Below are positions 8,700 to 18,199 of a stretch of DNA of 64,000 nucleotides, one piece after another; the stretch's first letter is position 1; every line of letters starts with the position of its first letter. The stretch comes from Dinoroseobacter sp013215265 (GTDB taxonomy: Bacteria > Pseudomonadota > Alphaproteobacteria > Rhodobacterales > Rhodobacteraceae). The stretch spans positions 2,418,001 to 2,482,000 of the forward strand of contig OY829366.1 of the NCBI GenBank assembly GCA_963691755.1, in the 5' to 3' direction. Under the pieces are notes generated by a model. That model was given only the letters and a program-made list of their open reading frames with translations, was not told the DNA's origin and made no database searches. A program made the translations under genes and the position numbers.

Positions 8700-10121
8700 T
8701 CAATCAGTGGCGTCATCAGCACCCACTTCATCTGCGATCTGCGCCACTCGTGCGCCTGACTTGGCGCTTGTGACCACACCAAGAGACTTAAGCTTGCGAT
8801 GAAGGGCACTGCGCTCCATCCCAACGAAATTTGCCGTGCGTGAGATGTTGCCGCCAAACCGATTGATTTGTGTCATCAAATATTCACGCTCAAAAAGCTC
8901 ACGCGCCTCTCGCAGCGGCAGGGCCGCTAAGGCGCCTGTCACAAGCGCCTGGCCTGTCTCTTCGCTCGCCTCAGAAGTTCCGGGAAGTTCACTTGCCGTA
9001 ATCTCTTCAGCCTCCCCACCCAGAATAAGAACGCGTTCGATAACATTTTTCAGCTGTCGGACGTTTCCCGGCCACTCCATCGTTTGCAAGAGCGCCACGG
9101 CATCCTCGCTGAGACGTCGCATTGGAAGACCTTGTGACTGGTTCAACTCTTCAATGAAGTGGTCTGCAAGCAAAGGGATATCTTCTCTTCTCTCTCCCAG
9201 ACTTGGCACCGGCATTGGGACCACATTCAACCTATGGAACAGCTCTTCGCGGAACCGTCCTGCGGCTATTTCAGCTTGCAAATCTCGCGTTGTGGAAGAA
9301 ATCACACGTAAATCAACTTGCACCAGGGAAGCGCCGCCAACGCGTTGAAATTTCTGGTCAACCAGTACACGTAAAATCTTGGCCTGCGTCCCAAGTGGCA
9401 TCTCCGCCACCTCGTCGAAGTAGATCACACCACCATTGGCTTGCTCCAAAAGACCCGGCTCAATGCTGCGATCGCTGCGCTCGCGGCCAAAGAGCACCTC
9501 TTCCATATGCTCAGGTTGAATTGCGGCAGAATTCACAGTCACAAAAGGCGCTTCAGCTCTGTCAGAATGTGCGTGTATGTACCGTGCAGCCAGCTCTTTC
9601 CCGCACCCACCATGCCCCGTTAGCATGACGCGCCCATTAGATCGCGTCACCTTATCAAGGTTGCTTTTCAGCGCCTTAAAGGCCGGAGCTGATCCGACCA
9701 TATCATTCATACCGCTGCCTTGCTGGCGCAGACTAACGTTCTCACGGCGCAGCTTAGCGGTTTCCATTGCACGACGAATAACAACAAGCAGTTGGTCAAT
9801 ATTGAACGGCTTGGCGATAAAGTCGTAAGCACCCTGCTTTATCGCAGCGACAGCAATCTCAATGTTGCCATGTCCAGATATAATGACGATCGGGATCTCT
9901 GGCCGATCTCGCTTGACGGTCTTGAGGATATCTATCCCATCCATCGCGCTGTCTTTAAGCCAAATATCGAGGATCATCAGACCCGGCGGATTATTTGTGA
10001 CCTCCGCCATGCATTCTTGCGAGTTTGCCGCCAGGCGCGTTGCATACCCTTCATCGCGCAAAATATCCGCGATCAGAACACGAATGTCTTTTTCATCATC
10101 TACAATAAGTATGTCGCTCAT
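8700..10121 (-). CDS. ntrX: Nitrogen/redox response regulator NtrX, lacking the GAFTGA loop
   Basis: A 473-residue response regulator paired with NtrY. Domains: receiver (phosphoacceptor Asp52 in LMILDIWL, Lys104 in AKPF), AAA+ ATPase with Walker A GHGGCGKE (169-176) and Walker B GVIYFDEVAE (231-240), and a C-terminal Fis-type helix-turn-helix (ISRTANFVGMERSALHRKLKSLG). Sigma-54 activators carry GAFTGA shortly after ELFG; here VLFGRERSDRSIEPGLLEQ follows, so the sigma-54 contact loop is missing. This suggests it regulates sigma-70 promoters or acts as a repressor. The Walker A also has Cys where Thr is usual. 24 bases separate it from ntrY. Confidence 0.93.
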   Translation of the reverse strand: MSDILIVDDEKDIRVLIADILRDEGYATRLAANSQECMAEVTNNPPGLMILDIWLKDSAMDGIDILKTVKRDRPEIPIVIISGHGNIEIAVAAIKQGAYDFIAKPFNIDQLLVVIRRAMETAKLRRENVSLRQQGSGMNDMVGSAPAFKALKSNLDKVTRSNGRVMLTGHGGCGKELAARYIHAHSDRAEAPFVTVNSAAIQPEHMEEVLFGRERSDRSIEPGLLEQANGGVIYFDEVAEMPLGTQAKILRVLVDQKFQRVGGASLVQVDLRVISSTTRDLQAEIAAGRFREELFHRLNVVPMPVPSLGERREDIPLLADHFIEELNQSQGLPMRRLSEDAVALLQTMEWPGNVRQLKNVIERVLILGGEAEEITASELPGTSEASEETGQALVTGALAALPLREARELFEREYLMTQINRFGGNISRTANFVGMERSALHRKLKSLGVVTSAKSGARVAQIADEVGADDATD

Positions 10122-10145
10122 CGCGTTGAATTCTCTCTACTAACG

Positions 10146-12383
10146 TCAGGCTGCTGCACTTTGGTCGGGGGGGAGTGGCAGCGTTATTTTTGCCATTGCC
10201 CCACGATGGGTAGCAGGCGCAAATGGCTCGGCGGCAGACAACATCAAAGTGCCGTCATGTTCTTCGATAATTTTGCGGACAATCGGCAGGCCGAGGCCGG
10301 TGCCTTTATCTCGTGTGGTCACGTATGGCTCAAAGAGCGCCGCGACATCGTCAGGCAAACCAATGCCATTGTCAGAAATCGTAACAACCAACGAGTCATC
10401 AGACGCAGATACGCTCACGCGAATTTCAGGCTGGAAGTCCTCTCCACTCTTTTCCTGCCGCGTTTCAATAGCTTCTCCGGCATTCTTTATTAAGTTTGTG
10501 AGAGCCTGCCCCATAAGTGTGGAATCCAGATCGGCCATCAGGGCGTCGCTCGGGAATTCAGACAATATGTTCACGCCGACCTGGCCTGATTGTTGCAAAA
10601 CGACTGCGTCCCGGACGAGTTCCACAAGATCTATATTGCGCCTCTCCGGTTCTGGCATGCGGGCAAACTTTGAAAACTCGTCAACGATGCGACGTAAATC
10701 TCCAGTCTGACGGACAATCACTCCTGTTAGTTCGGCCAACGCTTCTGCCTGGTCACCGACCACGGGCGTAAACTTACGCTTCAAGCGCTCTGCAGACAGC
10801 TGGATGGGGGTCAGCGGATTCTTGATCTCATGCGCAATACGGCGCGCCACATCCCCCCACGCGGCCATGCGCTGTGCGGATACAAGGTCAGTGACGTCAT
10901 CAAAGGCGATAACCGTCCCTTCGACCGACCCATCTGTATTCAAACGTCGCGCCATGCGCACCAGAAGCGACTCCGTCTGTCCGCGCCGGGTGACACGCAA
11001 TTCTTCTTGAGCCGTGTTCCGACGACTCGTTTGAAGCGTCATAAAGAGATCGGTGAATTCGGGCACGAGATCTTCCAGCGGCTTGCCATGCAGCATCCCA
11101 CGGCCCAGATGCAGCAACTTGTGCGCAGATGTGTTCACGAAATCGATTTTACCTTCTGCATCGAGCCCTATGACGCCCGCCGTCACTGAACCCAGAACGC
11201 TATCGATCAGGCGCTGACGCTCTTCCAGTTCCCTTGTGTTCGACATCAATGCTTCGCGCTGTGCATTGAGCTGTGTCGTCATTTGGTTGAACGACCGGCC
11301 CAGCATCGTCACCTCGTCATCTGAGGCGCCCACAGCCACTTTCGCATTGAAATCCCCTGCCCCAACGCGTTGTGCTGCCCCCGCCAAACGACCGATTGGC
11401 CTGGCAAGACGTTCTGCAAACCACAACCCGAGCCAGATCGCTGCAAGAATAAGGATAACCGCAAAGCCGAGATATAGAAGTCCGAACTCAAAAAGAAGGC
11501 GACCGCGTTCGCTCTCAAGTTGTTGATAAAAGGCGATTGTTTCTTGTGTTTCATCCAAAAGTGTTAGGATCTCACCATCCACTTCCCGGCTGACATAAAG
11601 CAGTCTGTCAACAAAGGCTGAAAGCGCTATCAGCACGCGAAACTCGTCATTCACCCAATCCTGAATTAGAACGGTTTCGCCAGCTAGCGCACGTTCGATT
11701 TCATCTGTCGTCGGTGTTTCAAAATCAAAGAGGTAGCTGCGCTCACCCCGCACACGCAATGTGCCTGAACTATCAACAAGATATGCCTCACGAAGACCGC
11801 GCTGAATGCGACTTTGGCCTTGCGTAAGCATCTGGCGCAGGTCACCATCACTGAGGAAAGCACTCGCTTGTCCGGCCAGATCGAGCGCACCGGCGAGCGC
11901 CTCTGAATCCTGAATAATGGAACGTCTCTGCTCACCTTCATACGCCTCTGCCGCAGACAGCGATGTCCCAACCACCCGTTGCACGCGTTCCGAAAACCAT
12001 CCTTCCAGTCCAAAATTGACGGTTATCATCGCGAAGACAGCGACCAGAACGGTCGGTACCAAGGCAACGGCGGCAAAGACCCCTGTCAGACGCAAATGTA
12101 GACGCGACCCTGCAGATCGTGCACGACGCGCCGCTATCATTTTAGCCACGCGCTGCAAAACCAGCGTTGCAATCACGAGGATGTAGACCAGATCGGCGAG
12201 AATCACGAACCGCAGCACATTGGAGCTCACGCCTTGGTCGAGCGGCCCTAAAACAGCGAATGTCGCAAGCGCCAAAAAAGGGCCAAGGCCCACCAAAACG
12301 AAGGTCGCAAACGCTTCGTAGCGTCTTTGCGAGCGCATGCGCGCAAAATTTGTTCGCAGGGCGCGTGCCGTCAGACTTCGCAA
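10146..12383 (-). CDS. ntrY: Membrane sensor histidine kinase NtrY
   Basis: A 745-residue kinase that phosphorylates NtrX. Seen in order: N-terminal membrane segments (GLGPFLALATF, VILADLVYILVIATL, GVFAAVALVPTVLVAVFAMI), an extracytoplasmic region, another membrane helix (GLLYLGFAVILILAAIWLGLWF), a HAMP segment, a PAS domain (VLGSVTAGVIGLDAEGKIDFVN), a HisKA box with His518 in RRIAHEIKNPLTPIQ, and a HATPase domain with ISDNGIGLPDD and KGTGLGLPIVRKI. The frame opens with a TTG at 12383, just after an in-frame TAA; an ATG at 12338 is the alternative. I prefer TTG because homologues have a similar basic leader before RRYEAFATF. Confidence 0.92.
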   Translation of the reverse strand: MRSLTARALRTNFARMRSQRRYEAFATFVLVGLGPFLALATFAVLGPLDQGVSSNVLRFVILADLVYILVIATLVLQRVAKMIAARRARSAGSRLHLRLTGVFAAVALVPTVLVAVFAMITVNFGLEGWFSERVQRVVGTSLSAAEAYEGEQRRSIIQDSEALAGALDLAGQASAFLSDGDLRQMLTQGQSRIQRGLREAYLVDSSGTLRVRGERSYLFDFETPTTDEIERALAGETVLIQDWVNDEFRVLIALSAFVDRLLYVSREVDGEILTLLDETQETIAFYQQLESERGRLLFEFGLLYLGFAVILILAAIWLGLWFAERLARPIGRLAGAAQRVGAGDFNAKVAVGASDDEVTMLGRSFNQMTTQLNAQREALMSNTRELEERQRLIDSVLGSVTAGVIGLDAEGKIDFVNTSAHKLLHLGRGMLHGKPLEDLVPEFTDLFMTLQTSRRNTAQEELRVTRRGQTESLLVRMARRLNTDGSVEGTVIAFDDVTDLVSAQRMAAWGDVARRIAHEIKNPLTPIQLSAERLKRKFTPVVGDQAEALAELTGVIVRQTGDLRRIVDEFSKFARMPEPERRNIDLVELVRDAVVLQQSGQVGVNILSEFPSDALMADLDSTLMGQALTNLIKNAGEAIETRQEKSGEDFQPEIRVSVSASDDSLVVTISDNGIGLPDDVAALFEPYVTTRDKGTGLGLPIVRKIIEEHDGTLMLSAAEPFAPATHRGAMAKITLPLPPDQSAAA

Positions 12384-12450
12384 AAGTTACCCCGATTCTC
12401 GATGAAAGCCCTATTTTTAGTGGCCTTACCGCAACAGCTATGTTGCGGTT

Positions 12451-13818
12451 TTACATCAACCTACGGCGGCGTGTCACCTGTATATCGAGGTCCGTGATCT
12501 TCTTTCGCAGCGTATTTCTGTTGATCCCCAACAAATCTGCGCATTTGGCCTGATTTCCACCGGTCGCGTCCAATGCAATTTCAATCAACGGCGCCTCAAC
12601 TTCGCGCAAAATGCGCTGATATAAGCCCGGAGGGGGAAGTGCACCTCCGTGCAGATCAAAATATCGACGCAGGTGCTTTTCAACGGAAGTGGAAAGCTGG
12701 TCTGTTCCACCTGCCCCGCCCATCAAAGGCTCGATGGCAGGCTGACTGCCCAAGACAGCTTCAACCTCGGCGCGTGTAATTTCATCCTCCGCAGATGTCA
12801 CCACAAGCCGACGCACGGCGTTTTCCAGTTGTCTGACGTTGCCAGGCCAGGAATAGGCGCGCACCAAGTCGGTCGCGCCTTCGCTTAAGCGCTTCAGAGG
12901 CGCACCGTCACGTTCGGCACGTGACAGGAAATGGTTGGCAAGGAGCGGTATGTCGTCCACACGCTCACGAAGTGAGGGCACATCAAGCGTGACCCCCCCC
13001 AATCTATAGAACAGATCCTGACGGAACTGACCGGCTTCCATCTTCTGCATCAGGTCTTTCTGACTGGTCGCCATGATTCTTGGCGCACTGTCTCCAAACG
13101 CGTCCAGCATCCGTACGATCCGCGTCTGGGCAACTTCATCAAGATCGCCCACCTCATCAAAGAGGATCGAGCCTGTCTTCGCACGAGCGAGCACGGTACT
13201 GGGTCCGTCGATACTATCCAAATCAGCCGCGCCCGCGACGACAAACGGCAAACTGCGTCGGTCGGAGAAATCATGTATTGCACGTGCGATCAATGACTTA
13301 CCTGTTCCACTTTCTCCTGTGATCATTGCTGGCAAGTCGGTGTTCATAACCCGCGCAACAAGCCGGTAGAGCGCCTGCATCTGCGTTGTGCGGCCCACCA
13401 GCGGCAGATCGTCTTGCATCAGCTCGGAAGTCTCCGATCTGACAGGCGCTCTACGCTTCACCTCGAGTGCACGTGCGGCGCGTTTCATCAAGTCCGGCAG
13501 ATCGAAGGGCTTTGGCAAATAATCATAGGCCTCTGCCTCTGCGGCCTGGATCGCTGTCATAATCGTGTTCTGGGCAGATATCACGATGACGGGCAGACCG
13601 GGTCTCGCTTCACTGATTTTTGGCAACGTTTCCAATCCGTTACCATCTGGCATGACAACGTCCGAAATCACCAGATCTCCTTTGCCCTCATCGACCCAGC
13701 GCATCAGCGTCATCAGGCTTGACGTCGCATGGACCTTGCACCCTGCCCGGGTCAGGGCTTGGGTCAAAACCGTGCGGATCGTGCGGTCGTCGTCGGCAAC
13801 AAGTACGGTTCCATCCAT
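12451..13818 (-). CDS. ntrC: Nitrogen regulation response regulator NtrC, Rhodobacter-type without GAFTGA
   Basis: A 455-residue activator of nitrogen-starvation genes, phosphorylated by NtrB. Receiver domain with Asp53 (ISDVVMPDG) and Lys in PKPFDL; AAA+ domain with Walker A GESGTGKS (168-175) and Walker B GSILFDEVGD (216-225); C-terminal Fis helix-turn-helix (QAKCADLLGINRNTLRKK). The stretch between PFVVAGAADL and Walker B is shortened and the GAFTGA sigma-54 loop is absent. Rhodobacter capsulatus NtrC, which has the same deletion, is known to activate sigma-70 polymerase; by analogy this one should too. The ntrB stop lies 3 bases before its ATG. Confidence 0.95.
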   Translation of the reverse strand: MDGTVLVADDDRTIRTVLTQALTRAGCKVHATSSLMTLMRWVDEGKGDLVISDVVMPDGNGLETLPKISEARPGLPVIVISAQNTIMTAIQAAEAEAYDYLPKPFDLPDLMKRAARALEVKRRAPVRSETSELMQDDLPLVGRTTQMQALYRLVARVMNTDLPAMITGESGTGKSLIARAIHDFSDRRSLPFVVAGAADLDSIDGPSTVLARAKTGSILFDEVGDLDEVAQTRIVRMLDAFGDSAPRIMATSQKDLMQKMEAGQFRQDLFYRLGGVTLDVPSLRERVDDIPLLANHFLSRAERDGAPLKRLSEGATDLVRAYSWPGNVRQLENAVRRLVVTSAEDEITRAEVEAVLGSQPAIEPLMGGAGGTDQLSTSVEKHLRRYFDLHGGALPPPGLYQRILREVEAPLIEIALDATGGNQAKCADLLGINRNTLRKKITDLDIQVTRRRRLM

Positions 13819-13821
13819 GCT

Positions 13822-14892
13822 TTAGCTCTCCTCACTGGGCGGAGCGACCGGAAGCGAAATCCGGAAGACCGTACGTCCCGGCGCGCTGTCAACGGCAATC
13901 CATCCGCCATGTTCTGAAATAATCTTTGAAACCAGGGCTAAACCCAGCCCAGTCCCATTCTCACGCCCAGATACAAAGGGCTCAAACACATCACCTTCAA
14001 TTTCCTGCGGCAGACCGGGCCCGTCGTCGATGATCTCGATCTGCAAGGGGACAACGGATCCAGATCCATCGCGTCGCCGCAATCTAAGGGACAACTCGTA
14101 AAACGTTCGGATCGTGATTGACCCACCGTCGGGGCTTGCCTCAGAGGCATTCTTCAAAAGGTTCAGGAACACCTGAAGAAGCTGATCCGCGTCGGCATAT
14201 GTGCTGGGAAGTGACGGATCATAGAGTTCCTTGAACTGCATATGGGCCCCAAACCCAAGCATCGCAGACTTTCGTGCACGTTCCAGAACATCATGTAAAT
14301 TGGTTGATTTCAGACTTGGTGGACGAAGGTTTCCAAATTGCTCAACCTGATCCAGAAGTTTCACAATCCGACGACTTTCCTCTACAATTAAGTCAGTTAG
14401 TTCAACATCTTCTCCAGTCAAATTCATGCTAAGCAACTGCGCAGCGCCGGTGATACCTGCAAGCGGGTTTTTGATTTCATGTGCCAACATCTCCGCCATG
14501 CCGATGGCAGATTTCGCAGCCGTCTGCGTTTGCATGGACCGACCAAGTCGCCCAGCGATCTCCCTGGGCTCCATCAGGATCAGGATGTCTTCTGGCGTAT
14601 CCTGCAGTGGACCGATTTGTAGGTTGCACTGAACGGGCGCCCTTTCGCCGGTACCAACATCTACATCTGATATAAACAAGGGGGATAGGTTTGACCTGAC
14701 ACGGGAAACCGCGTCTTCCAGAGGCGCGGCTATCATCAATCTGTCCCAAATCGGAGCGCCAATAAGCGCCTTGGCCGAACTGTTCATAAAATACTCAGCT
14801 GCCGGGTTCAGATCTGCGATCTTATCATCTGCATCGATGATCATGGCGGGTATGGGCAGCGAGACCCAAAGCGCGCTGGTGCGATCAGTCAT
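13822..14892 (-). CDS. ntrB: Nitrogen regulation sensor kinase NtrB
   Basis: A 356-residue soluble kinase/phosphatase that controls NtrC phosphorylation and is itself controlled by PII proteins. An N-terminal PAS domain (about 8-110) is followed by HisKA with His138 in EMLAHEIKNPLAGITGAAQLL and a HATPase domain with NLLKNASEA (N box), IIDDGPGLP (G1) and NGTGLGLALVSKI (G2). No membrane segment. The ATG overlaps the dusB stop by 4 bases (ATGA), and ntrC follows after 3 bases, giving the classic dusB-ntrB-ntrC operon. Confidence 0.95.
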   Translation of the reverse strand: MTDRTSALWVSLPIPAMIIDADDKIADLNPAAEYFMNSSAKALIGAPIWDRLMIAAPLEDAVSRVRSNLSPLFISDVDVGTGERAPVQCNLQIGPLQDTPEDILILMEPREIAGRLGRSMQTQTAAKSAIGMAEMLAHEIKNPLAGITGAAQLLSMNLTGEDVELTDLIVEESRRIVKLLDQVEQFGNLRPPSLKSTNLHDVLERARKSAMLGFGAHMQFKELYDPSLPSTYADADQLLQVFLNLLKNASEASPDGGSITIRTFYELSLRLRRRDGSGSVVPLQIEIIDDGPGLPQEIEGDVFEPFVSGRENGTGLGLALVSKIISEHGGWIAVDSAPGRTVFRISLPVAPPSEES

Positions 14893-15902
14893 GCTGCAGT
14901 GCCCTCCGCGTCATTGTCGACAGACATGATCGCGTCACGCATGGCCTCGAGGACGTTCCTAGGGTCTAAGCTTGTCAGCGCTTCACGACGTAATTGATCC
15001 GGCACACCCGGGAGTTCATCAAGGTACCACCCCAACTGCTTGCGAGCGACGCGCACGCCCAGTTCTTTCCCATATAGCGACAACATCGCTTCGTAATGCT
15101 CTGCAATTACGTTGAAAAGCTTCTCTCCGCTCAGAGCTTTATTGCTTTTCTCGCCCGACAGATCAGCTGCAATCTCAGCCAGCCTCCAAGGTGCTCCACG
15201 TGCACCCCTACCAACCATCACCCCATCCGCACCGGACGCATCTAACGCCGCACGCGCCGTGTGTGCATCCACAATATCCCCATTTGCGATGACTGGGATG
15301 TGTACGGCATCCTTTACGGCGCGAATGGCGGCCCAGTCCGCTGCTCCCTTGTAGAACTGACACCGTGTACGCCCGTGTATGACGATGCGGCACACGCCTG
15401 TATCCTGTGCACGCTTCGCGAGCTCTGGCGCATTCAGACTGCCCGCGTCCCAACCCAACCTGGTTTTCAACGTGACTGGAAGCTTCGTTGCCTTAACGGT
15501 CGCCTCAATAAGGGTCATGGCATGATCCAGATTGCGCATTAAAGCAGAGCCGGAATACCCTTTTGTCACCTTCTTGGCAGGACACCCCATGTTGATATCA
15601 ATCAACCTGGCCCCCTGATCTTCTGCAATCTGAGCCGCCTCTGCCATCCACTTGGCCTCTCGTCCAGCAAGCTGGACTGCTGTTGGTGGGCCATCGGTTT
15701 CACCCACGAGAGCTTTATCGCGTGTTCCGGGCCTTTCATTTACCATGTCTTGGCTCGCCACCATTTCAGACACCACGAAATCTGCGCCAAACCGCCCTAC
15801 CAAGCTCCGGAAAGGCAAATCGGTAATACCGGCCAACGGGGCAAGCGCCACAATCGGACGGGATCGGGCATTCCCGGGCAGCTCTGCCTTGGAAACGGTC
15901 AA
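14889..15902 (-). CDS. dusB: tRNA-dihydrouridine synthase B (NifR3)
   Basis: Flavoenzyme that reduces uridines in the tRNA D-loop; historically nifR3 in Rhodobacter. The TIM-barrel motifs are intact: VALAPLAGITDLPFR at the N-terminus, DINMGCPAKKVTKGYSGSALM with the catalytic Cys, HGRTRCQFYKGAADW, and IANGDI. I place the start at the TTG 15902 (MTVSKAELPG), which has AAGGA 7 bases upstream. The open frame continues to another TTG at 15950 but without a ribosome site. The result is 337 residues, normal for the family. First gene of the ntr operon; the promoter should lie in 15903-16098, shared with divergent ispDF. Confidence 0.94.
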   Translation of the reverse strand: MTVSKAELPGNARSRPIVALAPLAGITDLPFRSLVGRFGADFVVSEMVASQDMVNERPGTRDKALVGETDGPPTAVQLAGREAKWMAEAAQIAEDQGARLIDINMGCPAKKVTKGYSGSALMRNLDHAMTLIEATVKATKLPVTLKTRLGWDAGSLNAPELAKRAQDTGVCRIVIHGRTRCQFYKGAADWAAIRAVKDAVHIPVIANGDIVDAHTARAALDASGADGVMVGRGARGAPWRLAEIAADLSGEKSNKALSGEKLFNVIAEHYEAMLSLYGKELGVRVARKQLGWYLDELPGVPDQLRREALTSLDPRNVLEAMRDAIMSVDNDAEGTAA

Positions 15903-16098
15903 ACGCTTATTCCTTGTGCAAATTCCCCCACGTGCTACCGCGCAAGGCAAAAAACGACAAGCGAAGCCCCAATAAACTGATCAATCGTTTCGCGTCTGCT
16001 TAATTTTTAATCGCCATCCACCCCACTTTTGATGGCGGATTGCGCCGCTTGGGAACCGCGCCTATGCAGAAGAGAGTGACCAAAGGAATCCCCCCTCA

Positions 16099-17241
16099 AT
16101 GACAAAGACCGCAGCCATCATCGTTGCAGCAGGTCGCGGAGAACGCGCAGGTGGAGGCACCCCAAAGCAATGGCGTATAATTGCGGGGCGTCGGGTATTG
16201 GATTGGACGCTTGATGCGTTTCGCGCCATACCTGAGATCGACGAAATCATAATTGTATATCATTCTGATGACTTGGCGCAGGTTTTTAACCTAACCGAGA
16301 CATGCGTTTTAGGTGGAGAAACCCGCGATGCGTCTGTGTGCAATGGTCTGGAGGCGCTTGTTCGCTCCGACACGCCACCGGATCGCGTCCTTATACATGA
16401 TGCAGCGCGTCCACTGGTGTCACGGGATCTGATCATGCGCGTCCTTAAGGGACTGGACGACAACGACGCAGCAGCACCCGCGCTCCCGGTTGTTGATGCA
16501 CTTTGGCGTGGCAATGCAGCTGGCCATGTCGACAGCGCGCAAGACAGGTCGGGGCTCTATCGCGCTCAGACGCCCCAAGGCTTTCGGTTTGCATCTATCC
16601 TTGCCGCACATGAAGCGTTCGTTGGTATTGCAGCAGACGATGTCGAAGTCGCAACCGCAGCTGATATTGATGTGCAGATTGTTTTGGGCGACGAAAACAA
16701 CTTCAAAATCACAACCCCGGCAGATTTTGCACGGGCAGATCAGATTCTAAGGGGAACAGAGATGGATGTACGTACCGGAAATGGTTTTGATGTCCATAGG
16801 TTCGGAGACGGAGATCATGTGATTTTATGCGGCGTCACCATCCCGTATGCGCGCGGGCTTCAAGGCCACTCGGACGCCGACGTTGGCATGCACGCGATTA
16901 CCGATGCTATTTACGGTGCGTTGGGTGACGGCGATATTGGCCAGCACTTCCCCCCAAGCGACCCACAATGGAAGGGTGCTGCAAGCGAGATCTTTTTAAA
17001 ACATGCCTGCGAGCTTGCCGAGCAGCGCAGCTTTAAGATCACAAACATCGATTGTACGCTTATCTGCGAAACCCCGAAGATCGGGCCGCATGCACCTGAT
17101 ATGAAATCGAAACTCGCCGAAATCACCCAAGTGAATGTCGATCGGATCAGTGTAAAAGCGACGACATCTGAACGTCTGGGCTTCACCGGACGGGGCGAAG
17201 GCATCGCGTCAATCGCAACAATAACTTTGGTGCAAGCATGA
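16099..17241 (+). CDS. ispDF: Bifunctional IspD-IspF (MEP pathway)
   Basis: A natural fusion of 2-C-methyl-D-erythritol 4-phosphate cytidylyltransferase (residues 1 to about 220) and 2-C-methyl-D-erythritol 2,4-cyclodiphosphate synthase (from Met222). IspD shows IIVAAGRGERAGGGTPKQW (nucleotide binding) and HDAARPL. IspF shows GNGFDVHRFGDGD and GHSDADVGMHAITDA with metal-binding Asp and His, and ends TGRGEGIASIATITL. The fusion is common in alphaproteobacteria and supplies isopentenyl diphosphate. AAGGAA precedes the ATG. Its last bases overlap the pgpA start (ATGA). Confidence 0.97.
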   Translation: MTKTAAIIVAAGRGERAGGGTPKQWRIIAGRRVLDWTLDAFRAIPEIDEIIIVYHSDDLAQVFNLTETCVLGGETRDASVCNGLEALVRSDTPPDRVLIHDAARPLVSRDLIMRVLKGLDDNDAAAPALPVVDALWRGNAAGHVDSAQDRSGLYRAQTPQGFRFASILAAHEAFVGIAADDVEVATAADIDVQIVLGDENNFKITTPADFARADQILRGTEMDVRTGNGFDVHRFGDGDHVILCGVTIPYARGLQGHSDADVGMHAITDAIYGALGDGDIGQHFPPSDPQWKGAASEIFLKHACELAEQRSFKITNIDCTLICETPKIGPHAPDMKSKLAEITQVNVDRISVKATTSERLGFTGRGEGIASIATITLVQA

Positions 17242-17726
17242 GCTCGATCATCGCAACCTTTTTTGGGGTCGGCCATTTACGACCCGCGCCCGGAACCTGG
17301 GGATCCCTCGCCGCTCTTGTGTGTGTGTGGCCGATACATTCGTTCGGGGGCTGGGCTTTGCTTGTACTCGCCACAGCGGTCGCGTTTGCAGCTGGCTGGT
17401 GGGCCACAGTCCGTGAAACAGCAGGAAAAGACGATCATGACCCGTCGGAGATCGTCATCGATGAAGTCGTAGGTCAATGGATTGCTTTGATTCCTGTATC
17501 TATAGGGGCCACGATGATGGGCGCGAGCTTCTGGGCTCTTTGGCCCGGGGTTGTGTCCGCATTCATTTTGTTCCGTCTGTTCGACATCACGAAACCCGGT
17601 CCAGTCGGGTGGGCCGATAACCGCAACGATGCTTACGGAGTGATGATGGATGATGTCATTGCGGGCATTTTCGCTGCTGTTGGCGTGGTGATCCTCGCTG
17701 CGCTGTCACATTTGGTGCTGATGTGA
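17238..17726 (+). CDS. pgpA: Phosphatidylglycerophosphatase A
   Basis: A 162-residue inner-membrane enzyme that dephosphorylates phosphatidylglycerol phosphate to phosphatidylglycerol. Family signatures are the N-terminal FFGVGHLRPAPGTWGS and the catalytic DPSEIVIDEVVGQWIAL, with RLFDITKPGPVGWADN and GVMMDDVIAGIFA further on. Three or four hydrophobic helices are visible. Overlaps ispDF by 4 bases at its start and the cinA-type gene by 4 bases at its end (GTGA), so the three genes form one tightly coupled operon. Confidence 0.96.
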   Translation: MSSIIATFFGVGHLRPAPGTWGSLAALVCVWPIHSFGGWALLVLATAVAFAAGWWATVRETAGKDDHDPSEIVIDEVVGQWIALIPVSIGATMMGASFWALWPGVVSAFILFRLFDITKPGPVGWADNRNDAYGVMMDDVIAGIFAAVGVVILAALSHLVLM

Positions 17727-18199
17727 CCGCAGCGGCCGCGCTTGTTAAGCATTTGATTGCGACAGAACAAGTTCTGACGACAGCGGAAAGCTGCACTGGC
17801 GGAATGATTGCTGCAGCAATCACAGATGTTCCAGGGTCCTCCGAGATCTTTGAAGAAGGTCTTGTAACCTATTCTAATAAAGCAAAGAAAATGTTTCTTG
17901 GCGTTGATCAAAAGACCTTGGATGACCATGGTGCCGTGTCAGAAGAGGTCGCTCGTGAAATGGCGGTCAATGCGCGTTTACAAGCAGCAGCGGATATTGG
18001 GGTTTCTGTCAGCGGTATCGCAGGGCCTGGAGGGTCGGAATTCAAACCAGAGGGCCGGGTCTGCTTCGCCATAGCGACGCGAGCCGGCGTCTTCAGCGAA
18101 ACGATTGAATTCGGGGCGATCGGACGCGCAAATGTCCGTGTTGCGGCAAGGGATCATGCCCTGACATTGATCGCTCAGGCCTCGGGTCTATCCCCGTAA
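17723..18199 (+). CDS. pncC: CinA C-terminal family nicotinamide-nucleotide amidase
   Basis: A 158-residue stand-alone C-terminal CinA domain, the PncC type that deamidates nicotinamide mononucleotide to nicotinate mononucleotide in pyridine-nucleotide salvage. Motifs: TTAESCTGGMIAAAITDVPGS (with the conserved Ser and Cys), EGLVTYSNKAKKMFLGV, GAVSEEVAREMA and GIAGPGGS. It starts with a GTG that overlaps the pgpA stop (GTGA). Its 3' end overlaps the convergent Coq10-like gene by 25 bases. The molybdopterin-binding N-terminal CinA domain is absent, which is normal for this class. Confidence 0.92.
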   Translation: MTAAAALVKHLIATEQVLTTAESCTGGMIAAAITDVPGSSEIFEEGLVTYSNKAKKMFLGVDQKTLDDHGAVSEEVAREMAVNARLQAAADIGVSVSGIAGPGGSEFKPEGRVCFAIATRAGVFSETIEFGAIGRANVRVAARDHALTLIAQASGLSP

